From Phycisphaerales bacterium (GTDB taxonomy: Bacteria > Planctomycetota > Phycisphaerae > Phycisphaerales > SM1A02), in assembly GCA_018883105.1 (NCBI GenBank), contig VEQS01000007.1, forward strand, positions 1-34,088: a stretch of DNA of 34,088 nucleotides, read 5' to 3'. How positions within the stretch are numbered: position 1 is the first letter of the stretch; every line of letters begins with the position of its first letter. The notes beneath the pieces are model-generated. The model searched no databases, was not told the origin of the DNA, and saw nothing but the letters and a program-made list of their open reading frames with translations. This document shows, piece after piece, positions 8,250 through 16,795 of the stretch. The position numbers and the translations under genes were made by a program.

Positions 8250-8251
8250 GC

Positions 8252-8857
8252 ATGGCCTCAAAGACCCAATCCGAACGAGTGCTCGACCTGGTCCGCCGCA
8301 AGGGGATCATCCGAGGGGTCGAACTCGACCATGTCGGCATCCACCGCATGACCCTCAAGCGGCTCGTTGACCGAGGCCTGCTTGTCCAGCGATCCCACGG
8401 CGTCTACGAAGCCGCCGAGCCGCGGATCACCGAGCACGGCAGCATCATCGAGGTCGTGACCCGCGCCCCGAAAGCGACGCTCTGCCTGCTCACCGCCCTG
8501 CGTCTGCATCGACTCACAACCCAGAACCCGTTCGAGATCTGGATCATGATCGACCGCAAGGCTCGGAAGCCGTCGATCGATGCCCCCGCCGTGCGAGTCG
8601 TCCGCGCATCGGGACCGTGCCTGACAAAGGGCGTGCAGACGCTGCGCATCGACGACGTCAACATCCGGGTCACGACGGTCGCCAAGACCGTCGCCGACTG
8701 CTTCCGCTACCGCAACACGGTCGGCACCGACGTCGCGCTCGAAGCCCTCAGGGATGCGTGGCGCCGGAAGGCTGCGAGCATGGACGAGCTCGTTGCGGCT
8801 GCGAGGACCGATCGTGTCGCCACCGTCATGCGCCCCTACCTGGAGTCGCTCGCGTGA
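8252..8857 (+). CDS. abiEi: AbiEi-type antitoxin (type IV TA), 201 aa
   Basis: The protein has the AbiEi layout: an N-terminal winged helix (SERVLDLVRRKGIIRGVEL, then a HRMTLKRLVDRGLLVQRSHG wing ending in VYE). The C-terminal domain holds the TLCLLTALRLHRLTTQNP segment and VTTVAKTVADCFRYRN, which is typical of the family. The ATG at 8252 is preferred because the upstream extension is basic and lies in the intergenic region with the inverted repeats. AbiEi represses its own operon and antagonises AbiEii. The stop overlaps the GTG of the next gene (GTGA), as usual for the pair. Regulation by the inverted repeat just upstream is likely but inferred. Confidence 0.88.
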   Translation: MASKTQSERVLDLVRRKGIIRGVELDHVGIHRMTLKRLVDRGLLVQRSHGVYEAAEPRITEHGSIIEVVTRAPKATLCLLTALRLHRLTTQNPFEIWIMIDRKARKPSIDAPAVRVVRASGPCLTKGVQTLRIDDVNIRVTTVAKTVADCFRYRNTVGTDVALEALRDAWRRKAASMDELVAAARTDRVATVMRPYLESLA

Positions 8858-9777
8858 CCCACGACACGGCACCACAAGACCCCGTCGCCGTGCATCGCGG
8901 CCTGCTCGCCATCGCGCGGGAACGCAAGGCCGACTTCAACGCAATCCTCGTGCAATACGCGATCGAACGCCTGATCGATCGACTCTCGAAGTCTGCCGAG
9001 GCCCGCCGATTCGTGCTCAAGGGCGCCATGCTCTTCCGCGCATGGACGGGCGACCTCCACCGGCCCACGACGGACGTCGACTTCCTGGGGCATGGCGACT
9101 CGACGCCCACTGCCCTCGCGGAGGCATTTCGGCGCATTGTCGCCGTCGAGGGCAACGACGGACTCCGATTCGATCTCGACCGCATCGAGGCGAGGGAAAT
9201 CCGCGAGGAGCAGGAGTACGGCGGCGTCCGAATCACCGCGATCGCATACCTGGCGCATGTTCCCATCACGGTCCGCATTGACGTCGGCTTCGGGGACGCG
9301 ATCACGCCGCAAGCAGCGAGGACGACCTTCCCCACCCTCCTCGGGCATGCCGCCGCAGAGATCCTGGCCTATCCGCCGGAATCCGCCGTCGCCGAGAAGA
9401 TCGAGGCGATGTGCAAGCTCGGGCTGATCAACAGCCGCATGAAGGACTACGCAGACGTGATTGCGATCAGCCGATGCTTCCAGTTCGAAGGCGTCGTGCT
9501 CGCTCGGGCACTCCGCGCCACTTTCGAGCGAAGAGGCACGCTCCTGCCGACGGGGGTTCCGGTCGGGATCTCCGGGGAGTTCGGCGCGGACGCCCAGAAG
9601 CAACGGCAATGGCGGGCGTTCTTGGGACGGATGCGGGCCAATGACATGCCCGCATCGCTCACCGATGCGATCACGATCGTCGGACAGTTCGCCTTGCCGG
9701 CGCTGCATGCCGCAGCGGGAGCACGGCCCGCACCCGGATCCTGGCTTCCCGCGTCTGGATGGAATCCAACGGCCTGA
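8854..9777 (+). CDS. abiEii: AbiEii-type nucleotidyltransferase toxin (type IV TA), 307 aa
   Basis: The GTG at 8854 overlaps the abiEi stop by 4 bases. The nucleotidyltransferase core is intact: VLKGAMLF (K56, G57), the metal-binding pair RPTTDVDFLG (D74, D76), a later acidic RIDVGFGD, and EKIEAMCKLG followed by NSRMKDYADV (K182, D198). These are the family's conserved motifs, so the toxin looks catalytically competent. AbiE systems act in abortive infection and plasmid or island stabilisation; related enzymes add nucleotides to tRNA. The protein runs to 307 aa with a Pro/Ala-rich tail that may be poorly conserved. It is convergent with polA, 100 bp away. Confidence 0.9.
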   Translation: MTHDTAPQDPVAVHRGLLAIARERKADFNAILVQYAIERLIDRLSKSAEARRFVLKGAMLFRAWTGDLHRPTTDVDFLGHGDSTPTALAEAFRRIVAVEGNDGLRFDLDRIEAREIREEQEYGGVRITAIAYLAHVPITVRIDVGFGDAITPQAARTTFPTLLGHAAAEILAYPPESAVAEKIEAMCKLGLINSRMKDYADVIAISRCFQFEGVVLARALRATFERRGTLLPTGVPVGISGEFGADAQKQRQWRAFLGRMRANDMPASLTDAITIVGQFALPALHAAAGARPAPGSWLPASGWNPTA

Positions 9778-9877
9778 CATCGGCCAGGTTGACAATCCGA
9801 GGTGATGACCCGGGAGACGGCATCGAGTCGAGGCATCCGATTGACGTCGGTTCGATCGTGGACCCCCACCCTCGCCG
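9778..9877. other. Convergent intergenic gap between abiEii and polA
   Basis: A 100-bp gap between two convergent stops. It contains a TTGACA at 9789-9794 but no matching -10, and I see no strong hairpin followed by a T-tract. No direct repeat or integrase site marking the edge of the TA island was found here by eye. Confidence 0.4.
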
Positions 9878-12781
9878 CTATGCATCCGCCCACGTCGCGC
9901 CCCAGGACGTGCCGACCTCGAGCGGGACGCGCAGGGCCATGGCCGCGGCCATCTCGCGGCGGACGAACGCGTCGAGGGCCGCCGCGCGCGGCTCGGCCAC
10001 CTCGAAGACCAGTTCGTCGTGGATCTGGAGCAGCATGCGTGCGCCCGGCACGGCGGCCGGGAGGCCAGCGTGGATGCGCAGCATGGCAAGCTTGATGAGG
10101 TCGGCCGCGCTGCCCTGCACCACGGTGTTGATGGCGATGCGCTCGCCGAGGGCGCGCTCGGCCGGGTTGCGGCTCTGCACCTGGGGCACGGCGCGCCGGC
10201 GGCCCAGGATGGTGGCCACGAACCCATGGTCGCGCGCATCCTGCACGCACTTGGCGAGGAACGCGTCGATCCCGGAGAAGCGGCGCTTGTAGTCCTCGAT
10301 GATGCGGCGGGCACGCTCGTTGCTGGTGCCGCCACCGAGCCGGCGCGCGAGGCCCCAGGGCGTGATGCCGTAGACGATGCCGAAGTTCACCATCTTCGCG
10401 GCGCTGCGCTGCTCGTCGGTGACCTCGGCCACGGGCACGCCGCAGACCTCGGCCGCCACGGCGCGGTGGATGTCGGTGCCGGACTCGAAGGCGGCGATCA
10501 GGTTGGGGTCCTGCGAGAGGTGCGCCAGGACGCGCAGCTCGATCTGCGAATAGTCGGCGGAGAGGAGGACGCTCCCGGGATCGGCGACGAACGCCCGCCG
10601 GATGGCGCGGCCCACCTCGGTGCGGATGGGGATGTTCTGGAGGTTCGGGTCGCTTGAGCTGAGCCGCCCCGTGGCGGTGACGGTCTGGTGGAAGCTCGCG
10701 TGGATGCGCCCGGTCGCCGGGTCGATGGCCTCGCGCAGCGCGACGAGGTACGTGCCCACCAGCTTCGAGAGCTGGCGGTACTCCAGGATCTTCGACGGGA
10801 TGGGCGAGTCGACGTCCGGGTCCTGCGCCAGGCGCTCGAGCACCTCGACGTCGGTCGACGCGCCGGTCTTCGTGCGCTTCACCACCTTGAGCCCAAGGCC
10901 CGGGCGCGCGGCGTCGGGCGCGTTGAAGAGCGCCTCGGCGAGCTGCTTCGGGCTGTCGACGTTGAAGGGGTGCGGGGCCGCGGTCTCGATCTCGGCCTTC
11001 AGCGACTCGATGCGCGCCTCCAGCCCGCGCCGCTGGCGCTCGAGTTCGTCCGGATCGACGCGGATGCCGTTGAACTCAAGCTCCGCCAGGACCTCGACGA
11101 GCGGCACCTCGGTCTTTCGGTAGAGCTCGCCGAGGCCGAGGTCGTCGACCTGGCGCTCGAGGGCCTGGGAGAGGCGAAGCGCGACGTCGGCATCCTCGGC
11201 CGCATAGGGCGCGGCGAGCGAGAGCGGCGCCTCGTCGAATCGGCGCTGGTGGCGGCCGGAACCGATGAGGTCGGTGATCGGGATGCAGCGGTGCCCGAGC
11301 ACCGCCTCCGCGAGCGCATCCATGCGGTGCGTGCTGCGCGTGGCATCCGCCACGTAGCTGGCGACCATGCTGTCGCCCGCCAACCCGCGTACCCGAATGC
11401 CCGCAGCGCGCAGCGCGACGAGGTCGAACTTCGCGTTGTGCGCGGTCTTGCGGATGGCGGCGTCCTCGAGGAGCGGCCCGACCCGCGCGAGCACGGCGGC
11501 CTCGTCGAGGTGCGCGGCGGGTTCCGGCGAGCGGATCGGGACGTAGACGCCCTTCCCCGCCTCGAACGACAGGCTGATGCCGCAGAGCTTCGCGGACACC
11601 GGACTGAGCGACGTGGTCTCGCAGTCGAAGGCGAGCATGGCGCCCGCGGCACCGGCGCGGCGCGCGGCGGCCACCACGGCATCGAGCTCGGCCGCGGTGG
11701 CGATCATCCGGTAGTCGCCGCGCGCAAAGGCCTGCATGGCCGGGCCGTCCGCCGCGGGGCCGTCGGACGACGACTCCGGCGGCGGGTTGAAGAGCCCGAA
11801 CTCCTCCGGGGCATCGGTCTTTGGCGCCGGGGGCTTCGCAGCGGCGGGCGTGGCGCGCGCCGGGCCGGCAGGCGATGCCGCCCCGCCCCTCGCGGGCGCG
11901 TGCGCCCCGAGCCAGGCGCGCATGTCCTGCTGGTGGCGGTTGAAGCCAAGACGGTGCAGTTCCTCGAGCACCTCGGCCGCCTGCGCGCGCGACGGATCCA
12001 CGCGCGAGGCCTCGAGCTCGAACGGCACGTCGACGTCGTCCTTCAAGACGACGAGCGAGCGCGAGAGCGGCAGCACGTCCTTCTGCGCGGCGATCGCCTC
12101 GCCGGTCTTTCCCTTCACCTGCGCGAGGTTCGCAAGCAGCGCGTCGAGCGAGCCGTGCTCGCCGATCAGCTTGGCGGCGGTCTTGATGCCGATCCCGCGC
12201 ACGCCCGGCACGTTGTCGACCGGGTCGCCCATGAGGGCAAGCATGTCGACCACCTGGTCGGGCCGGACGCCCTTGGACTCGAAGAGCTGCTCGACGCCGA
12301 GCACCGTGTCGGTCTGCGGGTCGAAGAGGTGCACCATCGGCTCGACGAGCTGCCCGAGGTCCTTGTCGCGGCTGACGATGCGCACCTCGACCTCGGGATG
12401 CTCGCGCCGAACGCGGCGCACCACGGTGGCGATGGTGTCGTCGGCCTCCACGCCCTCGACGGCGAGCACCGGGATGCCCATCTGGCCCATGAGCGACACG
12501 CAGCGGTCCACCTGCGGGTCCATGTCCTCGGGCGGGGGCTTGCGGTTGGCCTTGTAGGCGGGGTAGATCCGGGAGCGGAAGGTGCCTTGGTCGCCGGAGG
12601 CGTCGATCACCACCGCGAGGTAGTCGGGCCGGTCGTGCCGCAGCACCTTGAGCAGCATGCCCAGGAACCCGAACGTCATGTTGGTGGGCTCGTCGGTGAC
12701 CGGGCTCTTCATGCCGGGCCGGATGGCGTGGTACGCGCGGAAGAACTGCGCGTGGCCGTCGACGAGGTAGAGCGTGGGCAT
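9878..12781 (-). CDS. polA: DNA polymerase I, 967 aa
   Basis: All three domains are present. The N-terminal 5'-3' exonuclease opens with LYLVDGHAQFFRAYHAI, with GVEADDTIATV and GDPVDNVPGVRGIGIKTAAK. The 3'-5' proofreading domain looks active: FDCETTSL (Exo I, D386), NAKFDLVAL (Exo II) and YAAEDADVAL (Exo III). The polymerase domain has motif A SADYSQIELRVLAH (D743), the O-helix KMVNFGIVYG and motif C IHDELVFEV (about residue 920). A low-complexity Ala/Pro linker separates the first two domains. The enzyme fills gaps in repair and removes Okazaki primers. The ATG at 12781 lies 3 bp after the stop of the GlmU-like gene, so it sits at the end of the mre transcript unless it has an internal promoter. 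Confidence 0.98.
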   Translation of the reverse strand: MPTLYLVDGHAQFFRAYHAIRPGMKSPVTDEPTNMTFGFLGMLLKVLRHDRPDYLAVVIDASGDQGTFRSRIYPAYKANRKPPPEDMDPQVDRCVSLMGQMGIPVLAVEGVEADDTIATVVRRVRREHPEVEVRIVSRDKDLGQLVEPMVHLFDPQTDTVLGVEQLFESKGVRPDQVVDMLALMGDPVDNVPGVRGIGIKTAAKLIGEHGSLDALLANLAQVKGKTGEAIAAQKDVLPLSRSLVVLKDDVDVPFELEASRVDPSRAQAAEVLEELHRLGFNRHQQDMRAWLGAHAPARGGAASPAGPARATPAAAKPPAPKTDAPEEFGLFNPPPESSSDGPAADGPAMQAFARGDYRMIATAAELDAVVAAARRAGAAGAMLAFDCETTSLSPVSAKLCGISLSFEAGKGVYVPIRSPEPAAHLDEAAVLARVGPLLEDAAIRKTAHNAKFDLVALRAAGIRVRGLAGDSMVASYVADATRSTHRMDALAEAVLGHRCIPITDLIGSGRHQRRFDEAPLSLAAPYAAEDADVALRLSQALERQVDDLGLGELYRKTEVPLVEVLAELEFNGIRVDPDELERQRRGLEARIESLKAEIETAAPHPFNVDSPKQLAEALFNAPDAARPGLGLKVVKRTKTGASTDVEVLERLAQDPDVDSPIPSKILEYRQLSKLVGTYLVALREAIDPATGRIHASFHQTVTATGRLSSSDPNLQNIPIRTEVGRAIRRAFVADPGSVLLSADYSQIELRVLAHLSQDPNLIAAFESGTDIHRAVAAEVCGVPVAEVTDEQRSAAKMVNFGIVYGITPWGLARRLGGGTSNERARRIIEDYKRRFSGIDAFLAKCVQDARDHGFVATILGRRRAVPQVQSRNPAERALGERIAINTVVQGSAADLIKLAMLRIHAGLPAAVPGARMLLQIHDELVFEVAEPRAAALDAFVRREMAAAMALRVPLEVGTSWGATWADA

Positions 12782-12784
12782 CCG

Positions 12785-14014
12785 TCAGTCCGGCCCGTGC
12801 AGGCGCTCGAGGTGCGCGAGCGCGGCGGGGCCCGGCACGGCGCCGCGGCGGGCCATCACCGTGCGCGCCAAGTCGAGGAACTTGCGCAGGATGAAGCGGC
12901 GCTCGCCGTCGTCGGTGACCCACGCGAACGGGGCCACCGCGCCCGTCACCGGCGTCGACGCCGCCCACATGGCGCCGGTGCCGATCGAGGAACCGGTCAT
13001 GATGCGCGTGCCGATGGCGAGCTTCGCGTGGTCCCCGACGAGGCAGCCCATGAACTGCCGTCCGCTGCGCTCGAGCGGGCCGTCGGGGCGCAGGCGCATG
13101 ACCACCTCGCCGTAGGTGTTGAGGAGGTTCGAATTCACCGTGCCCGCGCCGAGGTTCACCCACTCGCCGAGCAGCGCGTCGCCGAGGTGGCCGTCGTGCG
13201 CCTTGTTGGTGCAGCCCTGGAACACCACCGATCCAACCTCGCCCGCCACGCGGCACTGCGGGCCGATGGCGGCGCGAGGCTTGACGAGCGCCCCTTCCGA
13301 GACGACCGACTTCGCGCCGATGAACGCCGGGCCGTTGATCACCGCGTGGTGGCGGACCTCGGCGCCGTCGTCGACGAGCACCGGCCCGGCCGAGCAGTCG
13401 AAGACCACGCCGACGCCGATGCGCGCGCGGGCGTGCAGGTGGAGCGCGTGCGGGCCCACGTGGTGGGCGTGCGCGGGGAGCGTGCCGGTGACCGAGGCGT
13501 CCCAGGCGTCCGACACCTGCGCGGCGTCGCCGGCGATCGCGGCGTCGAAGCGCGCGGCGTCGAGCACGTGCCAGGGGCGGGTCCAGAGCGCGCAGTCCAT
13601 GGTGCGCACGGCGCCGGGCGCCGCCGGGCGCGTGCCCGCGGCCACCGACTCGACGAACGCGCGCGCCGCCGCGGCACCGAGGCACGCGGCGACCACCGTG
13701 CCGTCGCCATCGACGATCGCCTCGCCGGCGGCGAGCGACCGCAGCGCCTCGCGCAGCGCACCCTCGACGGGCGACTGCAGGCGGCCGTTCACGAGGATCG
13801 CGCCGTCGACCGGGGCGTTCGCGGGCACGCCAGAGCGCTCGGCGGCGAGCGCCGCGCGCGCGGCCGGCACCGCGACGGCGGCCACCGAGCCCGCGAGCCG
13901 GCAGCGCTCGAGCACCGTGCATCCGCCCGTGCGCTGCTCGAACGACGCGCGCAGGTCCGAGAGCGGCCCGAGGTCTCCGAGCCCGTCGTCGAAGGGAACG
14001 AACGCGCGATCCAT
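12785..14014 (-). CDS. Alternative GlmU: UDP-GlcNAc diphosphorylase/GlcN-1-P acetyltransferase-like, 409 aa
   Basis: The N-terminal signature GPLSDLRASFEQRTGG and the C-terminal left-handed beta-helix match the alternative bacterial GlmU family (TIGR03991), not classical GlmU. Helix turns include ARIGVGVVFD, AEVRHHAVINGPAFIG and AIGPQCRVAGEV, followed by the hallmark EWVNLGAGTVNSNLLNTYGE. The family has no canonical GxGTRM loop, and none is seen here. The expected role is supplying UDP-GlcNAc for peptidoglycan or surface glycans. The ATG at 14014 follows mreD by 38 bp and leads directly into polA. Which of the two reactions it performs cannot be decided from sequence. Confidence 0.82.
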   Translation of the reverse strand: MDRAFVPFDDGLGDLGPLSDLRASFEQRTGGCTVLERCRLAGSVAAVAVPAARAALAAERSGVPANAPVDGAILVNGRLQSPVEGALREALRSLAAGEAIVDGDGTVVAACLGAAAARAFVESVAAGTRPAAPGAVRTMDCALWTRPWHVLDAARFDAAIAGDAAQVSDAWDASVTGTLPAHAHHVGPHALHLHARARIGVGVVFDCSAGPVLVDDGAEVRHHAVINGPAFIGAKSVVSEGALVKPRAAIGPQCRVAGEVGSVVFQGCTNKAHDGHLGDALLGEWVNLGAGTVNSNLLNTYGEVVMRLRPDGPLERSGRQFMGCLVGDHAKLAIGTRIMTGSSIGTGAMWAASTPVTGAVAPFAWVTDDGERRFILRKFLDLARTVMARRGAVPGPAALAHLERLHGPD

Positions 14015-14052
14015 GCCGGAAGCGTAACCCGCGCCCGTGGCCGCGTGCGCGG

Positions 14053-14655
14053 TCACGGATCCCTGCCGATGCGCACGCCGGGCGCAAAGCGCGGGCCGGC
14101 GGTCGCGAAGTCCCACGCCGCGAGCGTCTCGTGCAGGAGACGCGCAGGCAGCAGGCCGAGCACCGCGGTGTAGAGGGCGGAGCCAAGGTCGACGCCCACG
14201 GCCGCGGCCCCGGAGCCCGTGCCCCAGAGCGGCACCGTGTCGGCGTAGGCGGCGCGGATCCCGGCGATGGCGACGAAGGCAAGCGCCGAGAAGGCCGCGC
14301 AGGTGCCGGCCGCGAAGGCGATGGCGAGGACGTTCCGGCGGTAGAGCACGGCGCGCAGCTCGAGCACCGGCCACGCGCCCGCAAGGCACGCGAGGACATG
14401 CGGGCCGATGATCGGCACGGCCGACGGCACCGGGTCGGCGGCGTTCGCCACCACCGTGGCGTGCGCGGCATCGAGCCAGAGCCCGGTGACGAGCGCCGCC
14501 CAGAGCGTCGACTCGCGCGAGGCGTACATGGCGCAGAAGGCAAGCACCACCGGCCAGAGCCGCGGCTCGAACGGCCCAAGCGCAAGCACCGGCATGAACG
14601 CGACGTCAAGCGACAGCGCGATCGCCATCGCCGGCAGGAAGACCCACCACCTCAT
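14053..14655 (-). CDS. mreD: Rod-shape membrane protein MreD-like, 200 aa
   Basis: A small polytopic membrane protein with about five hydrophobic segments, opening MRWWVFLPAMAIALSLDVAF. Low sequence conservation is normal for MreD, so the call rests on size, topology and position. Its ATG overlaps the mreC stop (ATGA), and the order mreB-mreC-mreD is the classical one. It would bridge MreC and the elongation machinery in the inner membrane. The C-terminal 20 residues are hydrophilic. No alternative family suggested itself. Confidence 0.78.
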   Translation of the reverse strand: MRWWVFLPAMAIALSLDVAFMPVLALGPFEPRLWPVVLAFCAMYASRESTLWAALVTGLWLDAAHATVVANAADPVPSAVPIIGPHVLACLAGAWPVLELRAVLYRRNVLAIAFAAGTCAAFSALAFVAIAGIRAAYADTVPLWGTGSGAAAVGVDLGSALYTAVLGLLPARLLHETLAAWDFATAGPRFAPGVRIGRDP

Positions 14656-15554
14656 GGCCGGCCTCCCGCGGGGGCGCCGGCCGCGGACACCTTCACCACC
14701 ACGCGGCCGACGCGTGCGGGGTCGGCGTCCATGCGCACCTCAACGCGCCGGCGCAGCGGGTTGGCGTCCAGGACGCCCACCGCCTCGACGGTGCCGATCC
14801 GCATGCCCTGCGCGCCGGGCTTCCAGGTGGCGTCGCTCAGGATGACCGGGTCGCCGGGCTTCACCTCGCCGCTTGGATCGAACTCGCCGATCAGGCGGCC
14901 GTTGCCGGCAGGCAGCAGCTGGACCAGCACCGGGACGGCCGCCGGGGGCTTCGACGGCGGCTTCGCGCCCGCAGGCGGCGCCGGCGGCGGCGCCATCACG
15001 ACGGCGTCGATGCGGCCGGCCCGGCGGTCATCGAGCGGGATCACGAGCGACCGCCCCGCCCCCGCGGATCCCGCGGCCACCAGCCCGACGAGCCGGTTGC
15101 CGCCGACCACCACGGGGTCACCCTTGTCGACCCCGTGCTCGGGGCCCTGGTCGATCACGAAGAGCCCGGGCGGTCGGCCGGCCGAGCGCTGGACCACCGT
15201 CGCCAGGCGCGGACGCCACCCGTCCTCCCGGCCCGGGCGGTAGCCGGTCAGCTCGCCAAGCTCGGTCTCCACCTGGCGCAGGCGGAGGCTGGCGGCATCG
15301 AGTTCCCCCTGCAGGCGGTCGCGATCGGACATCGCGTCGCGCAGCGCCTCGGGCAGCCCTTCGTAGGGCGGGTCGGACGGGCGGATCGCGTTGCGCGCAA
15401 GCGAGAGGAGCGCGGTCGCCGGCCAGAGCGGTGCCCAGAGCGCCACGGACACCGCACCCGACCACGCCGCCTGCGAGCGCTCAGGGAGCGCCGCGCACAG
15501 GGCCGCGAGCGCGACCGCGCCGGTGAGCAGGCGTTGGCTCGTCGGGAAGCGCAT
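14652..15554 (-). CDS. mreC: Rod-shape protein MreC, 300 aa
   Basis: Layout typical of MreC: an N-terminal hydrophobic region (LLTGAVALAALCAAL and a second segment near residue 40) and a coiled coil at about residues 70-100 (DRDRLQGELDAASLRLRQVE). Two beta domains follow, with GPEHGVDKGDPVVVGGNRLVG in the first and GEVKPGDPVILSD in the second. A proline/alanine-rich insert (PPPAPPAGAKPPSKPPAAV) interrupts the beta region and is unusual. MreC links MreB filaments to the periplasmic wall-synthesis complex. It lies 40 bp after mreB and overlaps mreD. Confidence 0.93.
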   Translation of the reverse strand: MRFPTSQRLLTGAVALAALCAALPERSQAAWSGAVSVALWAPLWPATALLSLARNAIRPSDPPYEGLPEALRDAMSDRDRLQGELDAASLRLRQVETELGELTGYRPGREDGWRPRLATVVQRSAGRPPGLFVIDQGPEHGVDKGDPVVVGGNRLVGLVAAGSAGAGRSLVIPLDDRRAGRIDAVVMAPPPAPPAGAKPPSKPPAAVPVLVQLLPAGNGRLIGEFDPSGEVKPGDPVILSDATWKPGAQGMRIGTVEAVGVLDANPLRRRVEVRMDADPARVGRVVVKVSAAGAPAGGRP

Positions 15555-15594
15555 GGATCACCGCCGCGGGGCGCGGCGCCGGCGGGTGCGCGGC

Positions 15595-16656
15595 TCAGAC
15601 GGCGTCGGCGTCGGACTCGAGCGTGTCCTTGAACAGGTCGAGGTTCTCGAGGTAGTTGCTGGTGCCGCGCGCCACGCAGGAGAGCGGGTCGTCGGCGATC
15701 TTCACGTCGAGGCCGGTGGCCTTGTTGAAGACCTTGTCGATGCCGCGAAGCAGCGCGCCGCCGCCCGCGAGCGTGATGCCGTTGTCGACGAGGTCGGCGG
15801 CAAGCTCGGGCTTGGCGCGCTCGAGGACGCGCACCACGGCCTCGGCGATCATGCCGACGGGCTCGGAGAGGGCCTCGCGGATCTCCTGGCTGGTGACCTC
15901 CACCTTGCGGGGAAGGCCGGTCTTCAGGTCGCGGCCGCGCACGTCCATCTTCATCTCGGGGCCGGTGGGGGCGGCGGAGCCGATCTCGATCTTGATGCGC
16001 TCGGCGGTCAGCTCGCCGATCAGCAGGCCGTGCGCGCGCTTCATGTGGTTGACGATCGAGTCGTCGAAGTCGTCGCCGGCCACGCGCAGGCTCTCGCACT
16101 CGGCGATCGCGGCCAGCGAGATGATGGCGATCTCGCTGGTGCCGCCGCCGATGTCGACGATCATGCTCGCGGTGGGCTCCGCGACCGGCAGGCCCGCGCC
16201 GATCGCCGCGGCCATGGGCTCGGCGACCAGGAACACGCTGCGCGCGCCCGCGCGCTGGGCGCTCTCGAAGACCGCCTGCTTCTCGACGCTCGTGATGCCC
16301 GAGGGGATGGCGATGACCACGCGGGGGCCGAACATGCGCGTGCTCTTGCCGTTCACCTTCTTGATGAAGTAGCCGAGCATCGCCTCGGTGACGGCGAAGT
16401 CGCTGATGACGCCGTCCTTCAGCGGCCGGATGGCGCTGATGGAGCCGGGCGTCTTGCCGAGCATGTCCTTGGCGGCGAAGCCGACGGCGTCGCCGTCGTT
16501 GAGCACGATGTTGGTGCCCTTGCGCACGGCGACCACGGACGGCTCGTTCAGCACGATGCCCTCGCCCCGGACGCACACGAGGGTGTTGCACGTCCCGAGG
16601 TCGATCCCCATGTCGACGCTGAAGAGGCGTGAAAGCCAGTCGAACTCGAGAGCCAC
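15595..16656 (-). CDS. mreB: Rod-shape actin homologue MreB, 353 aa
   Basis: Actin-fold ATPase signatures are intact: phosphate-1 MGIDLGTCNTLVCVRGEGIV, phosphate-2 MIVDIGGGTSEIAIISL, and the adenosine motif ITLAGGGALLRGIDK. Start is the GTG at 16654-16656 with a strong GGAAGGAG six bases upstream. The N-terminal ALEFDWLSRLF is an amphipathic, membrane-binding type of helix as in Gram-negative MreB. It organises lateral wall synthesis. A stem-loop lies between it and the upstream small membrane gene, so transcription may be partly uncoupled from that gene. Confidence 0.97.
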   Translation of the reverse strand: MALEFDWLSRLFSVDMGIDLGTCNTLVCVRGEGIVLNEPSVVAVRKGTNIVLNDGDAVGFAAKDMLGKTPGSISAIRPLKDGVISDFAVTEAMLGYFIKKVNGKSTRMFGPRVVIAIPSGITSVEKQAVFESAQRAGARSVFLVAEPMAAAIGAGLPVAEPTASMIVDIGGGTSEIAIISLAAIAECESLRVAGDDFDDSIVNHMKRAHGLLIGELTAERIKIEIGSAAPTGPEMKMDVRGRDLKTGLPRKVEVTSQEIREALSEPVGMIAEAVVRVLERAKPELAADLVDNGITLAGGGALLRGIDKVFNKATGLDVKIADDPLSCVARGTSNYLENLDLFKDTLESDADAV

Positions 16657-16738
16657 GGTGCGCTCCTTCCTGAAGCCTGGTGCCGGGCGCGGACTCCGCC
16701 GCGCCGGGGGCCGCTGGGGCCCATCGCGGCGAAGGATA

Positions 16739-16766
16739 CCGCCCCCACGGGAACCCGTGAGGGCGG
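16739..16766 (-). terminator. Stem-loop between the small membrane gene and mreB
   Basis: Arms of 13 bases (16739-16751 and 16754-16766) pair with one mismatch around a two-base centre, effectively a 12-pair stem with a short loop. It lies 30 bp past the stop of the 57-aa gene and about 80 bp before mreB. There is no T-tract on either strand, so it may be an attenuator or RNA-stabilising hairpin rather than a strong intrinsic terminator. Confidence 0.45.
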
Positions 16767-16795
16767 CGGATGGCGTGCGGAATGCGGGGCCGCGT

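Noticed and set aside
9789-9794. TTGACA in the gap between abiEii and polA
   Set aside because: No -10 at any sensible spacing and no gene starts downstream on that strand.
7017-9877. Attachment-site direct repeats or an integrase bounding the toxin-antitoxin island
   Set aside because: No matching repeat pair was visible at the two ends and no recombinase gene is present.
10688-14609. Frames of more than 1100 codons on both strands over polA and the GlmU-like gene
   Set aside because: Out-of-frame readings of real genes; composition is extremely Arg/Ala-rich and no motif is found.
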